NCBI GenBank assembly: GCA_022661535.1
Contig: JAKULF010000014.1
Location: 806,001-870,000, forward strand
Length of the DNA: 64,000 bases
Reading direction: 5' to 3'
From: Eutypa lata
Lineage: Eukaryota; Ascomycota; Sordariomycetes; Xylariales; Diatrypaceae
Below the pieces are notes generated by a model, which did not search any database, was not told the DNA's origin, and saw nothing but the letters and a program-made list of their open reading frames with translations. The translations under genes and the position numbers were made by a program. Shown here piece after piece: positions 20,062-30,069 of this stretch (positions within the stretch are counted from its first letter, which is position 1; each line of letters opens with the position of its first letter).

Positions 20062-22564
20062 TTCTTCTGGGTGCCGGTGATGCAAAGGGGCTCGATCGAT
20101 GACAATAGTCGAACAACGGTCGTATGTTCTTGGTTTTAGGTGAGGGTAAATTGTATGTATAGCTGCTTTACGTCGGTCGCCTGGACCTTTATATGCGGTA
20201 GGTAGGTAAGAATGAATGAGTAGGCGTGTGAAGAGTACCCGGATGGTCAGTCAGAGTCACCTTGATGGTCTCTCTAATAGCGTGTCTTATGTAGGGCCCT
20301 AACTAGGGTATGAAAGAATTGAATAGCTATATAAAAACAAAAATAATGCGATAGATGCAACTTGTCAATGTTCGAACATTCTCCAAGGAAGATAGCAGTA
20401 GCTTCTTCATATAAGAACCAAAATCGTCCAAGACTAGAAAGAACTACGAAACAGCCTCACCAAACCCCTTAGTTATTGTGTCAATCGGGATTCTTGTTCA
20501 CCGAAGTTGAGGATCTACCACTAACACGACGGCTGTAGCCAATCAGCGTTCGCGTCGTTTCCCTTTTGGGGTGTGATTCAAAGGGCCACGGGGCAAATGG
20601 TGAGCAAGTTTGCGGTCGTTGAGTCAGTTTGCGCCCGATTTTCTCCATTGTTACGGCACATCCCTACTGTAAGTAACAGTAGCACACCAGCCACACCTAA
20701 TCACCAAACTTCTTTGTCTCCTTCTATTACACAGTGTTGTCTGATTCGAACATGTTGGAAGGGGGTTTAATTATTAAATTGAATCATTACATCCAAGTTG
20801 GTTTAATGCAACATCAACCCCAACTATGCACTAGAGCTTTAGGTAGGGAGTTAGTGGAGTATCAAGTTGTTGCCAAATAAATTACACGATAAAAGTTCCA
20901 ATTCGAATAATATTTGGTTCGACGGCGATAATCAGTGGTTATTCTATATTTGGCACTATAATTATGAGCTTATTCAAGGTTTAGTCTTAGTAATATTATG
21001 ATCAGAATACATACGAGTTACATAAATAGGTAGATAAGTGTATGGTGGAAGGTGTCAATTATTTTGGCGGCAACTTGAGTATGTAGTTACATATATACAT
21101 TAGTGACGGGTTGACATTAAACTACCTTGCACCACATATGTTCGTTCGTATGATATGTATCTACATCTATAGCTAGCAATCAATACACAATACATTTTAT
21201 GTGTATGATAATAGTATTTCCGAAGTATGATTGTACCAGTATTTCTCTCTATTTTTTCTACCTAGATTGTCATCGCAGAGGTCTAGCTCAAGGGACCTTC
21301 TTTGTCTTGAAGCTTAGAAACCCCTATTAAGTTTCATTCTGACGATGAATCATTTGACAAAAGAAAACTCTAGAAAGTGTAAAACAGGACCAAATTACAT
21401 CCTCTGTGGGAGAACGTCACTATATGACCAGCAGGATGGGTTTGGAGAAATCCCATGCCCCTCCGCTTGGTGTCCATGGAGATATTTTCCGCAAGACACC
21501 ATTCCATTTCAAGGTCGTGGTACTTCGTATCGTTGACCTAATCAACCATTGCTTCGTCCTGGTTCGGTTGACTATGTACACGGCTGTGGATAAGTAGCTT
21601 CATTCTCCGGGATATTCAGCCTTCAAGGGCTCCAAGCCAGGTTGATGGCAAAGACACTGACCATTAAAATGCAGTGTGGGAGCCATGGTCTCTGTGAAGT
21701 CTCTGCATCTCTGGATATACATTAATCTCCAGGGAAATCTCGCGAATCTATCGCATCGCGACGCCTGCCTAGTCTCCGGTGTGTATGTCTTACAAACGAT
21801 GCAGAGATTGTGCTTCTTTACTAATGTACACATCGTGGAATATAGTGTCTAGTTATGATATCCTAGTGTGATTGTTCGTTTTATGTAGTATTAGGACACG
21901 TGTGGTTTTCAAGGGGATTTGGTGTTGACTCCACCTCAGAGTGAAAACGACCGCCTCGAATATTTCTATCATTTTATATACTTTGGGCGAAGAAACTCGA
22001 AGCATTCACCCGCCCTTTACAAAGCGACGCCAGCCCAAAAGTTCAAGTACTAGATGCCTCGCAAACCATCTTCAAATGACCATACCTATCCAACTAGGTG
22101 GCACTATTATGTAGGAAATGGTCGCAACTTGTCTCATATGGTGAATCACACAATTCTGCTGACAGGCTCAAGTATTTTATCTAACCTTCTATACAGACTG
22201 AGTTCACTATGCACGAAACTAAACTATTTACAAGAAAATGCACCCCGAATTCTAATTCTTGAACCAGCTAACCGCTAATAGCTAAAAGCTAGAAAAGGAG
22301 ATACTAAAAACTAACAGACAAGGAATGGCAATTTTTAAGGGGACATGTCATTTTTAAGTAATCTGTATAGTAGACCATTCGTTGGCAATAATGTGTGATT
22401 ATTCAATTTCTAGTAATGTTAGCCACACACTATTCCATTTACTCAAAGGTAACCAATTCATCAGGATGGTGTATGGTAGTAGACTCGTATCACTAAGCTA
22501 GGCCTGCGCTTAGGGTCATCTAGGTAGTTGGTAATGGTCTTCCTTTTTAGAAACCAATACAGAA
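20062..22564. other. Intergenic
   Basis: No supported gene. It contains the second copy of the dispersed repeat (20866-21085) and the repeated GGTAGGTAGGTA word near 20198. Small frames at 21345-21600 and 22054-22278 lack protein character. Confidence 0.45.
20866..21085. repeat. Dispersed repeat, copy 2
   Basis: Direct-orientation partner of 18975-19175, with the same order of shared words and about 1.9 kb between copies. The 3' shared part here is GGTGTCAATTATTTTGGCGG followed by CAACTTGA. Confidence 0.7.
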
Positions 22565-23116
22565 TCATATTTGAATGTTCAAAGGCATGGTGGTTACATC
22601 AGGACTACATACGGAATTATAGTATTCATATTGGTTACGCTCGACATTCTCAGGGTCAAAAATCAACCCAGGTTTCAAAATGGCAACCTGGTTCCCCTGA
22701 ACAGTGAAATGATTTCCTTTGATAGCCCCAACCGGCTCCAAGACTTCTTCCTGCTGGCCAGCATCCTTCGCATCAAATCTCTGCAGAGCTCTCAAAAAGG
22801 TTATTGTAGATATTGAATTGTGATATGAAGGATATAATATCGTCGTTGCATCAACAGCGGATGAGCAAAAGAACCGTCAACCCATTTTTGGATTATCAAA
22901 GCAGTACCAGCCCCCGTCGCTTTCATTATAGAACATGTTATAGTTAATATCCCAATATCTCCTATGGTGGGAGCTGCCATTGTGGTTCCTACTGGCGCAG
23001 GTTGCTTCCCATTTAAGTTTTAATCGGTCAGAAGGCAATTGCTCTCCTACCCAAACCTTCAAATTGCCTAGGCAAACATAGCGTATATCGCTACGAGATA
23101 TCAGCCCTGATGGATA
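22565..23116 (-). pseudogene. Possible relic or unresolved exons of a small protein gene
   Basis: Two minus-strand segments look protein-like. One is 23116-22877, with RYVCLGNLKVWVGEQLPSDR and a Trp/Tyr/Asn-rich end FYNESDGGWYCFDNPKMG. The other is 22795-22565, with LQRFDAKDAGQQEEVLEPVG and KGNHFTVQGNQVAILKPGL. The second is preceded by a good acceptor (CTCTGCAG), but no phase-compatible donor joins it to the first, and neither has an ATG in a good place. I cannot name the family. It may be a decayed gene or a gene whose splicing I cannot resolve. Confidence 0.3.
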
Positions 23117-23261
23117 TTATCGTAAAGCAACGTCGTATAGTCACGATCTTTATGTATTATTATTATGCCTTTTAATAACGCCTTTTCCTAACCATTGATG
23201 GCGTAGCACTCTCCCGGAAATCTAGCAATACCGATCCTTTACTTGTCAAGCCCCGACAGTT

Positions 23262-24191
23262 TCAAATCTCCAACCCCTTATCACACTCAAAAGTCCTGTC
23301 GTACTCCTCCTCCAGCGCATTGTACACCAACCCCCAAACACTCCGATCCCACATGAGCCCCGCATGTCCGACCTTATCATCAGGGCAAGCGTCCTGAACG
23401 AAGACATTGCGCACGCCCTCCTCATCGACGGTGCTAACCTCGGGCGCGACCAGCGTGTCGGAGCGCGACATCACGATAGTGGCCTTGATGCCGTCGGGGA
23501 CAATCCCGCTCCCGGTCCCCGCGGCAAGCGCCTCCGTCGCGACGCCGAAGTCCTCGTACACGGCGCCGCCGGTCGCCATGTCGTCGCAGGCGGGGCAGCC
23601 GAGGGCCGACACGATGGCGGAGGCGATGGTGCGCGTGACCTCGCCGCCGATGTAGAACAGGTCCGTGAAGCCGTAGTACTGGGCGCCGTGGACGGCGGGG
23701 CCGAGCGCGACGGTGCGCTCGACGATGTCGGCGATGCCGTCCTGGGTCATGGGGACGTAGAGGGCCTGGACGCCGCCCTCGGAGTGGCCCACGATGTCGA
23801 TCTTCTGCCCCGTGCCCGTCTTGTCGCGCACCTCGCGGAGGAAGTCGGCGATCTCGGCCGCGGAGTCGCGCATCGATACCAGGCCGCCGATCCAGGGCAC
23901 CGCGCCGTGCGCGCCGTACGTCAGCGAGAACGTGCAGTAGCCCCGCGCGTTGAGCTCCTTCTGCAGCATGTTGAGGTCGACCTCGCGGTCGGCGGAGAGC
24001 CCGTGCAGCAGCACTACCGGGTTGCGGTCGCTGCGGCAGTCGAAGTCGTTGTCTGGTGCCCCGTACAGCTCGTTCAGCTTCAGGTACTCCGGGATGTCCC
24101 AGGAGAGCGCGGTGCTATCGGCCGCGGGGTTCGGCCGTCCCATGGCCGTGATGGCCAGAGAAGCGGCTAGGTGCAACGTGGTTGCCCTCAT
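23262..24191 (-). CDS. Secreted esterase/lipase, EstA-EstB type alpha/beta hydrolase, 309 aa
   Basis: Single exon with an ATG start. The first 18-23 residues (MRATTLHLAASLAITAMGRP) form a signal peptide. VVLLHGLSADRE gives the oxyanion HG (His63-Gly64). The nucleophile elbow is GHSEGG (Ser137). An acid candidate is Asp245 in MSRSDTLVAP and the His is His276 in VGHAGLMWDRSVW, so the full triad is visible. Cysteines at 52, 86, 199, 202, 269 and 303 would suit disulphides in an extracellular enzyme. Members hydrolyse acyl esters outside the cell; the exact substrate is unknown. The gene is markedly more GC-rich than its surroundings, which also produces a long antisense open frame. Confidence 0.9.
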   Translation of the reverse strand: MRATTLHLAASLAITAMGRPNPAADSTALSWDIPEYLKLNELYGAPDNDFDCRSDRNPVVLLHGLSADREVDLNMLQKELNARGYCTFSLTYGAHGAVPWIGGLVSMRDSAAEIADFLREVRDKTGTGQKIDIVGHSEGGVQALYVPMTQDGIADIVERTVALGPAVHGAQYYGFTDLFYIGGEVTRTIASAIVSALGCPACDDMATGGAVYEDFGVATEALAAGTGSGIVPDGIKATIVMSRSDTLVAPEVSTVDEEGVRNVFVQDACPDDKVGHAGLMWDRSVWGLVYNALEEEYDRTFECDKGLEI

Positions 24192-25118
24192 GTCGTTCGA
24201 AGATGGATGGATGTGATGATCGTTATAGGTATTGCGACGAACGGGACAGAAAATGAATGAGTAGACCCGACGAGCCCGTGTTTCCCTGATGACATTGCCA
24301 TGATTCCCACGGTCTGCGGTCTTGATGAAGAGACTTTATACGATCTTCCTTGTTGAGACAGGGGCAAAAACTATAAAGCTAACTTATGTACCAGCTTACT
24401 AGTAGGAGTTGGGCGTAAGGGGGCTCTACGAACTACCAACTACGTAGTACATACTGACGAATGGTAACGCCCGCGATTGGTCGGTTTAAGAAGGAACAGT
24501 TAGGCGGTCCACTAAAATACGTCTGGAGATTGAGCCCCAAACTCGTAAAGGAAGGTTGATGGGATCCCTTAACTACCTGGTAGAGTACCACGTACATGAA
24601 TTCGGTGAAAATAGTTCGCCTTGGCCGTGTCGAATAATAATAGACCAGATGCCCGAAAGGGAATCGCTGATACCTATCATTTTATTAGGTAACTACCACT
24701 TCTTCACTCGCCTTGCCCGAGTCACCTCGTGCACGGCTCCTAAGTTAAGCTTATTGAAGCTGTTAAGCCGCATTGACGTGCGGTCCTTTTTCAGCCGTGC
24801 CGCAATCCTCCAACTTGTTACCCACTTCAACCCTCTCCATACATGCACGATTACATACATACTTTTTGCTGTTCGGGAATTATTGCACTCTGATTAGCAT
24901 CTAACTAGACAGAACTCGGTTTTAAAGACGTAGGCTTTTGCCTTTTTGCGTGTTTATAGTTAGCGCACTCTGAAAGCTGCAGGATCATCACTTCAAGCCA
25001 TCCCAAATTAGAACGTCGCGTGGTTTGCGGATTTACCTCGTTTCATTATGATGGGCGTCTAGAAGCTCTAGAAACAGCTGAATAAGAATTAGTATCTTCA
25101 CATCTAGTTACACCTGTC
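24192..25118. other. Intergenic
   Basis: 5' region of the esterase and 3' flank of the TPR gene. The plus-strand frame at 24556-24897 has no recognisable features, and I see nothing else. Confidence 0.5.
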
Positions 25119-26786
25119 TCAACTAGGCAACAGAGATATCGGCAGCAATCCGCCCTCCTCCATCATGTCCTCAAGTTGCTCTAGCGCCCATTCCTGTCCC
25201 CTCGAGCTGGCTGATAGAATCGCCTGGACGGTTTCGAAATTGGAACCCCCTTGCAAGCCCGCCGCTACCTCCGATCGGAATGCAGCGACGTTCTTCTGCT
25301 CCCGGCCTTGAGATAGCTTGCTCGCATTGCGGTAATACACCTCGGCGTTTTTGAGAAGTTGCGTAGCCTGTCCGATAGCAATCTCATGCGATGTAGGAGG
25401 GGTTCCCATCGTGTAGAGACCCATGGAGGCATCGCCGCGTAGAAGATGAGTCGAGGCCACTTCTCCCTGGTCTATGCCTCGTATTTTCGATGCAGCATTC
25501 AGATTTGCTATGCTCGCCGTCAATGCGTTCCACCGTACCGTCGCGAGCTGCTTGTCAGAGGGCGCGATGTCTGCAACAGCAGAGTTGAACGACATCAGCG
25601 ACTGGGCATTCGCGATCAAAGCCTCGGCAGAGCTCTCCAACTGCAAATTCTCGACGGCAAATGCTGAATCGCGACCCTTTTTGTAGGCCTCGCCATCTAT
25701 CTGGGCATACCGGAATCCCGCTTCCAATAAGGCAGATAGAAATTTCGCTCTAGCCAAAGCGATCTCCTGTGACCTCTCGGGGTTGTTGGTGGCTAAGACA
25801 GCTAGTTTCTGCTCGAGACTACCCCAGTGCTTGTCAACACCTGATAATATGGACGCAGGGGCACATTCTGGGTTGCTGCTCAAGACATCAGAGAACGTCG
25901 TCAAGGCACTTAACTGAGCGAGGGCCGTATCGATCAGAGTGTCTTGGGTGACTGCTTCAACAATGGTTGCCCATTGTTCCTCGGAGTCGGACCCTGTAGT
26001 TTCTGGCTCTGGTTTGGTGTTATCAACGACCTCGGCCGCGTCTTCTTGTCTTATGTCTTGTTGCGCCTCACGCTCCATGGCAAGGCTTTCCGCATATTGA
26101 GCATCTTGGATCTCAAGGCATTTGCTTTGAAGCGCTATGGCTTCCTCGAGAAGTTCAAGCGCTTGCTGAGGAGACTCGTCATTGGCAATCGCCTCAGCAA
26201 TGCCTGCCAATACTTGGGAAGTATTGAAAAGCGTGTTGGCATCACTCGGGTCAAGTCTAAGAGCGTACCGATGCGACTCTAATGCAATCTGGAGAGCATT
26301 GAGTACTGGTTCATTTGACTGTTCAACTAGAACTGGATGAGTAGCAATTTCAAGCTGTACTCGTGCCCTTGTAAAGACAAGCATTAGCTAATGACGCTTC
26401 CTGTGACCGGAGAATGAAACTCACTTGTTATAGGCAAGGTCAAGGTTGTCAGGAAACTTCTGCAAGCCTTCACTATAAACATCGATAGCCCGCCTAAAGA
26501 ACCTCATAGACTTGGCGGAATCTCCAGCGCGCCACTTGCCGGCAGCTTCCTCAAAGTCGACCCCAGCTATACCAACAGGGGTTAGATATTTACATGTAAC
26601 GTGACGCTGTCTAGGTTAAACTCACCAGCCTGGTAGCCATCTGCAGTTTCTAACTTCTATTTGAAATTAGTTAATATGGTATCCAAGAAGATAAACACGA
26701 ATATACATGTGGTGAATTTTTACCTGCTCCTTTTTCTGTTTTGGCTTTGCTTGATTAAGAAAAGCCTTGGATCGCTGCTTAGTCAT
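25119..26786 (-). CDS. TPR-like helical repeat protein, 494 aa
   Basis: Four exons: 26786-26724, 26656-26626 (31 nt), 26566-26425 and 26367-25119. Introns are 26657-26723, 26567-26625 and 26368-26424, and all junctions keep frame. The basic start MTKQRSKAFLNQAKPKQKKE is followed by GKWRAGDSAKSMRFFRRAID and DNLDLAYNKARVQLE, a TPR-type helix pair. Further helical repeats include LRLDPSDANTLFNTSQVLAG. A Glu/Asp-rich linker lies in the middle and an alpha-helical C-terminal half ends MMEEGGLLPISLLPS. From memory, conserved fungal TPR proteins share this exon 3 block. A chaperone or scaffold role is inference from the fold only. The ATG at 26786 is the only start that leads into the spliced frame. 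Confidence 0.82.
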
Positions 26787-27578
26787 GATGGCGTTTTGAG
26801 CTCTCGAGATCGAATTTCGGGATGGTGGGGTTGATTGAGGGTGGGGTGGGGTCAAGTCTTTTATCTGCTAGGAAGAAAAATGGTTGGTTTCTGACAGGAC
26901 AAGACTTGACAATCACGAATCACCATGAACAAGAGAATGTTCCCCTCAAGTCTAGCTTTTACAAAACGACTTCTCTTCGTGATTACAGACGTTAGTCAAG
27001 TGAGTATGGTTGAAGTGTTGCGTTGAAGAAGCACTCAAGTTTTTTTTGGCCAAGCAGCTGCTAAGCTAAGATAGGTGGGGCTGATAAGCTTATCGATAAA
27101 TATGCCCCTCGATTCTCTAACGACATCTTTTAGTTATTATTTCTTCCAGCAGATATTTCACAAAGGAAGGTCTTAGTGCTGTTGTCTTTCGTTGTTCTTT
27201 CCCCTCAATTTTTCGTTCTTCATACGCATCTCTTTGTATGAGCGGACAAGACTGTGATGGCTGCTTAAGAAGCAAGCCATTGTCATAGTCATAGCACAAT
27301 AGCGAACAGGGGCTCTATTCGTCATTGTTGCATAGTAACAATTAACTAAATCATAGAACATGCCTACAGACAGATAATGGTTTTATACAGACAGGCAGAC
27401 CGGCCTCTGTGGAATTTCTTGTTGGAAAGGTTCAAGATATTATTCTCTAGCATAACTGCATCTAAATACCCATCGTTCTCGCTCGTAGCCACAGGGTGTA
27501 GTATCTAGTATTTCAACGAAGGGACTTCTAGATTGCAAATACATCTGCTAAGATTTATACAGAATACCAACTACCAAT
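26787..27578. other. Intergenic between divergent genes
   Basis: Shared upstream region of the TPR gene (minus) and the small protein gene at 27579 (plus). No RNA gene or repeat was seen. Confidence 0.5.
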
Positions 27579-28013
27579 ATGGCGTCCAATCAACCCAACA
27601 GAGAGGAACAAGACGAGGCAAGTTGGTACGAGGGAGCCCGACAGGCCCTTCAGGCTGCCCTAGATGCGGAAACTGCTAACCATTCAGATATCAACATGAT
27701 CCAGATGACTGAGAAGTCTCAGGGCTCCCCAGATAGTGACAAGTCTGTTCAGGTCAACCCATACGACCAACTGGGCCAGGTGGAGGAATCTTCTTCTATA
27801 TTGCAGCGGTGCGACGATGAAGAAGAAGACCTGCTCGACTTCGATCAAGACGAGTTGATGAATCCCTTCGAATGCGAGTACTGTGGTGCTTCCCTCCTAC
27901 CGGATAACCCAGATGACCAGCCCCTAGAGTATTGCAAAGCTGAGAAGTGCGGCATGCCTTCGGGTATCCCGACATTTGCCGATTGGGACCACTTTTGTAA
28001 CGCTCAGGATTAG
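27579..28013 (+). CDS. Small acidic Cys-containing protein, 144 aa
   Basis: Single exon with the ATG in a fair context (AATATGGCG). The N-terminal two thirds is acidic and polar, with runs such as DDEEEDLLDFDQDEL. The C-terminal 45 residues carry CEYCG..EYCKAEKCG and a last Cys near the end (HFCNAQD). The CxxC plus CxxxxC spacing suggests one small zinc site. I do not recognise a named family. It could be a nuclear or cytosolic regulatory protein, but nothing in the context shows its job. Confidence 0.6.
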   Translation: MASNQPNREEQDEASWYEGARQALQAALDAETANHSDINMIQMTEKSQGSPDSDKSVQVNPYDQLGQVEESSSILQRCDDEEEDLLDFDQDELMNPFECEYCGASLLPDNPDDQPLEYCKAEKCGMPSGIPTFADWDHFCNAQD

Positions 28014-28404
28014 TGCTTGTAAAAACCTAGACTCCGATCGGAATAGGTAAGTCGTATAGATATAAAGTTGTTTAGCAGCTTAGAGCGTAGGTAGTTAAGT
28101 GTTGTCCTTCCTTGCCTTACGTTAAGCAGTGTTCACGAACCCCCTTAACTACTTGCATGTAGGTAAGTAGGAGGTAGGTAGGTACTTTAGATCATCAATC
28201 ACCGTTTCAATAGAGTGCATACTTGAACCTAAAATTAAATAAAAGCTTTTGTATGTGAATAGAAATTGTACGATCATATCAGGTACCTAGTAAGTGCCTA
28301 GTGCACTGTCTGTGGGCACTTGTAGGCTAGGATGAGAATTACGGGTCAGTCAGTCCATGGACGCCATATAATGTGAAATAAGATTTAGTTCTATTAACCA
28401 ATCA
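28014..28404. other. Intergenic upstream of the tRNA
   Basis: Contains a dense run of the AGGTAGGTAGGT word (28160-28184). Otherwise nothing supported. Confidence 0.5.
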
Positions 28405-28487
28405 GGGCTCGTGGTTTAGTGGTATAATTCTCCCTTAGCAACATCTAAGAATGGGAGCGGTCCGGGGTTCGATTCCCCGCGAGTCCA
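28405..28487 (+). tRNA. tRNA-Ala(AGC) with an 11-nt intron
   Basis: The acceptor stem is GGGCTCG paired with CGAGTCC (one G-U pair) plus discriminator A. The D-arm is GGTTTAGTGGTATAATTC. The anticodon stem is CTCCC/GGGAG and the T-arm is CGGGG-TTCGATT-CCCCG. The 18 nt between the anticodon stem halves start TTAGCA, so the anticodon reads AGC (alanine) and about 11 nt (ACATCTAAGAA) are a tRNA intron placed after position 37. Mature length is about 72 nt before CCA. Internal A and B boxes are intact (B box GGTTCGATTCC). Confidence 0.92.
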
Positions 28488-28489
28488 AC

Positions 28490-28494
28490 TTTTT
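28490..28494 (+). terminator. Pol III terminator of tRNA-Ala
   Basis: A run of five T three nucleotides after the tRNA 3' end. Confidence 0.75.
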
Positions 28495-30069
28495 GTAGTT
28501 GTAGGTACCTAACTAGCATCCATCTACTAGTAAGTACCATCGACGTATTTTTTCTTCCTTTGATTTCCTCAACTTTTTTATATATTCGTTTTTTGCACCT
28601 TGTCTCCTGAATGTCAGTCAATAGTTAACCAGTCATCATTAGCATGCATGCCTGCAAGCAGTTCCGTCAATTTACAGCTTCTATTGTTGAATACGTCTAG
28701 CTTTTAGTATTATCTGTCTATCCTACATTTGCTCCTAATCACCTGGGTAAAATTTATTTTCCTGTGCTTTTATCCCTATTCAAGAAAACCGGATATGGTT
28801 ATTTAGGCATAGCTATGAATCGACTACAATTGTAATAGCCGTTCGACATCGTTTCGATCTCATGAAGCTGAGGTTTTTTCTTCTCACGTATTAAACACAC
28901 CTCGTAAGGCACCTACCCATCCATCCCATCATAAAGAAATCAGAAAAGAGGTGGTTTAACTAAACTTTTTACATCGTTACGTACATACGGCCCGAGCAAT
29001 CAATGCATGCTCCTTTTGGGCACGGCTAGCAGGAGACTGAAAGTCTCTCTACAGAAGCCAGGACCTGGCCTGGCTGGCTGCCAGACGGGAGGTCCCGTAG
29101 ATTGAGGGGGCTTGGCACGTGCATGTTCCTAATACGTGGTCCTACAGGTCCAACATGAACCCTGCCTGCTTGCCCCCTTTTATAGGGCTGAATTGATCTC
29201 ACGTTCATCCCATCCCCACTATAATAAACCCACACCCAGGTTACCTACCCCCCTAATGGTACATAGCTCTAGTCTCATACCTGGCTCACCTTGTAATATG
29301 TATGAATCCTAGTTGGAGGGAGGTAAGTAAGGTTGTCTGTCTGTATACCCCGAAGTTTATGTAGCGATGTCCCTCAAATGCCTACCTAGGCCCGTGAACA
29401 TACATGCATAAACCTATCATCACTAAGTATTCAGGTGAGGACTTGATCCGATGTTTCTTTCACGAGAGGCAGCCACACAGTCTTAGAATGTGAAGCCTGC
29501 AACAGCTGCTAGATGCACTTGGTATAGGGCGGGCAAGAAGTAGGTAGATATGCTTCTGGGATAACGCATGTTAGTAGAGTATCAAAGTTACAAAGTTTCT
29601 GGTTGCTTGAAAAATTATTTATTCGTCCTTGGCGCCGTGAAACTAGCGCAATTGCAAGTACAACTTCAAATCAGAGTGTAACGTCAGGTAGGTAGTTGGA
29701 TGAACTACTACAGTACATGGAGAATCCCAGAAGCTTGGTATGCAGGCCCACATATATCCGTTGAAACCCCCCTTTACCCGGAACGCCTTTGGACCTAATG
29801 GGTATCAAGACCGGCTGGAAACACAACGGACCTTGCTTGCAACCTCTTCCCCTCAAAAAAAAAAAAAAAAAGCATGACTCTGCTAAGAACGAGTGATCGA
29901 CCGAAACTCCATATCCCTTAACTACTCTAAACCGAAAGAAAATAAAGAAAGAAAAACAGGGGTTAAGCAAGTCAAATATTCATGTCCACCTCTGTGTATT
30001 ATGAGATGAAACTCCGACTCTCCGACTCCCCGAGAACTGAATGGCCTTTATTACGTCGCCACTGCGTAG
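28495..30069. other. Intergenic
   Basis: No supported gene. It contains several TAGGTAGG/CCTACCTAGG words (for example 29381-29390) and a homopolymer A run near 29857-29872. Confidence 0.5.

Noticed and set aside
23364..24170. 268-codon plus-strand ORF opposite the esterase
   Set aside because: Antisense shadow of a GC-rich gene. The minus-strand protein has a full catalytic triad and signal peptide, while the shadow is only Val/Ala/Arg/Asp-rich.
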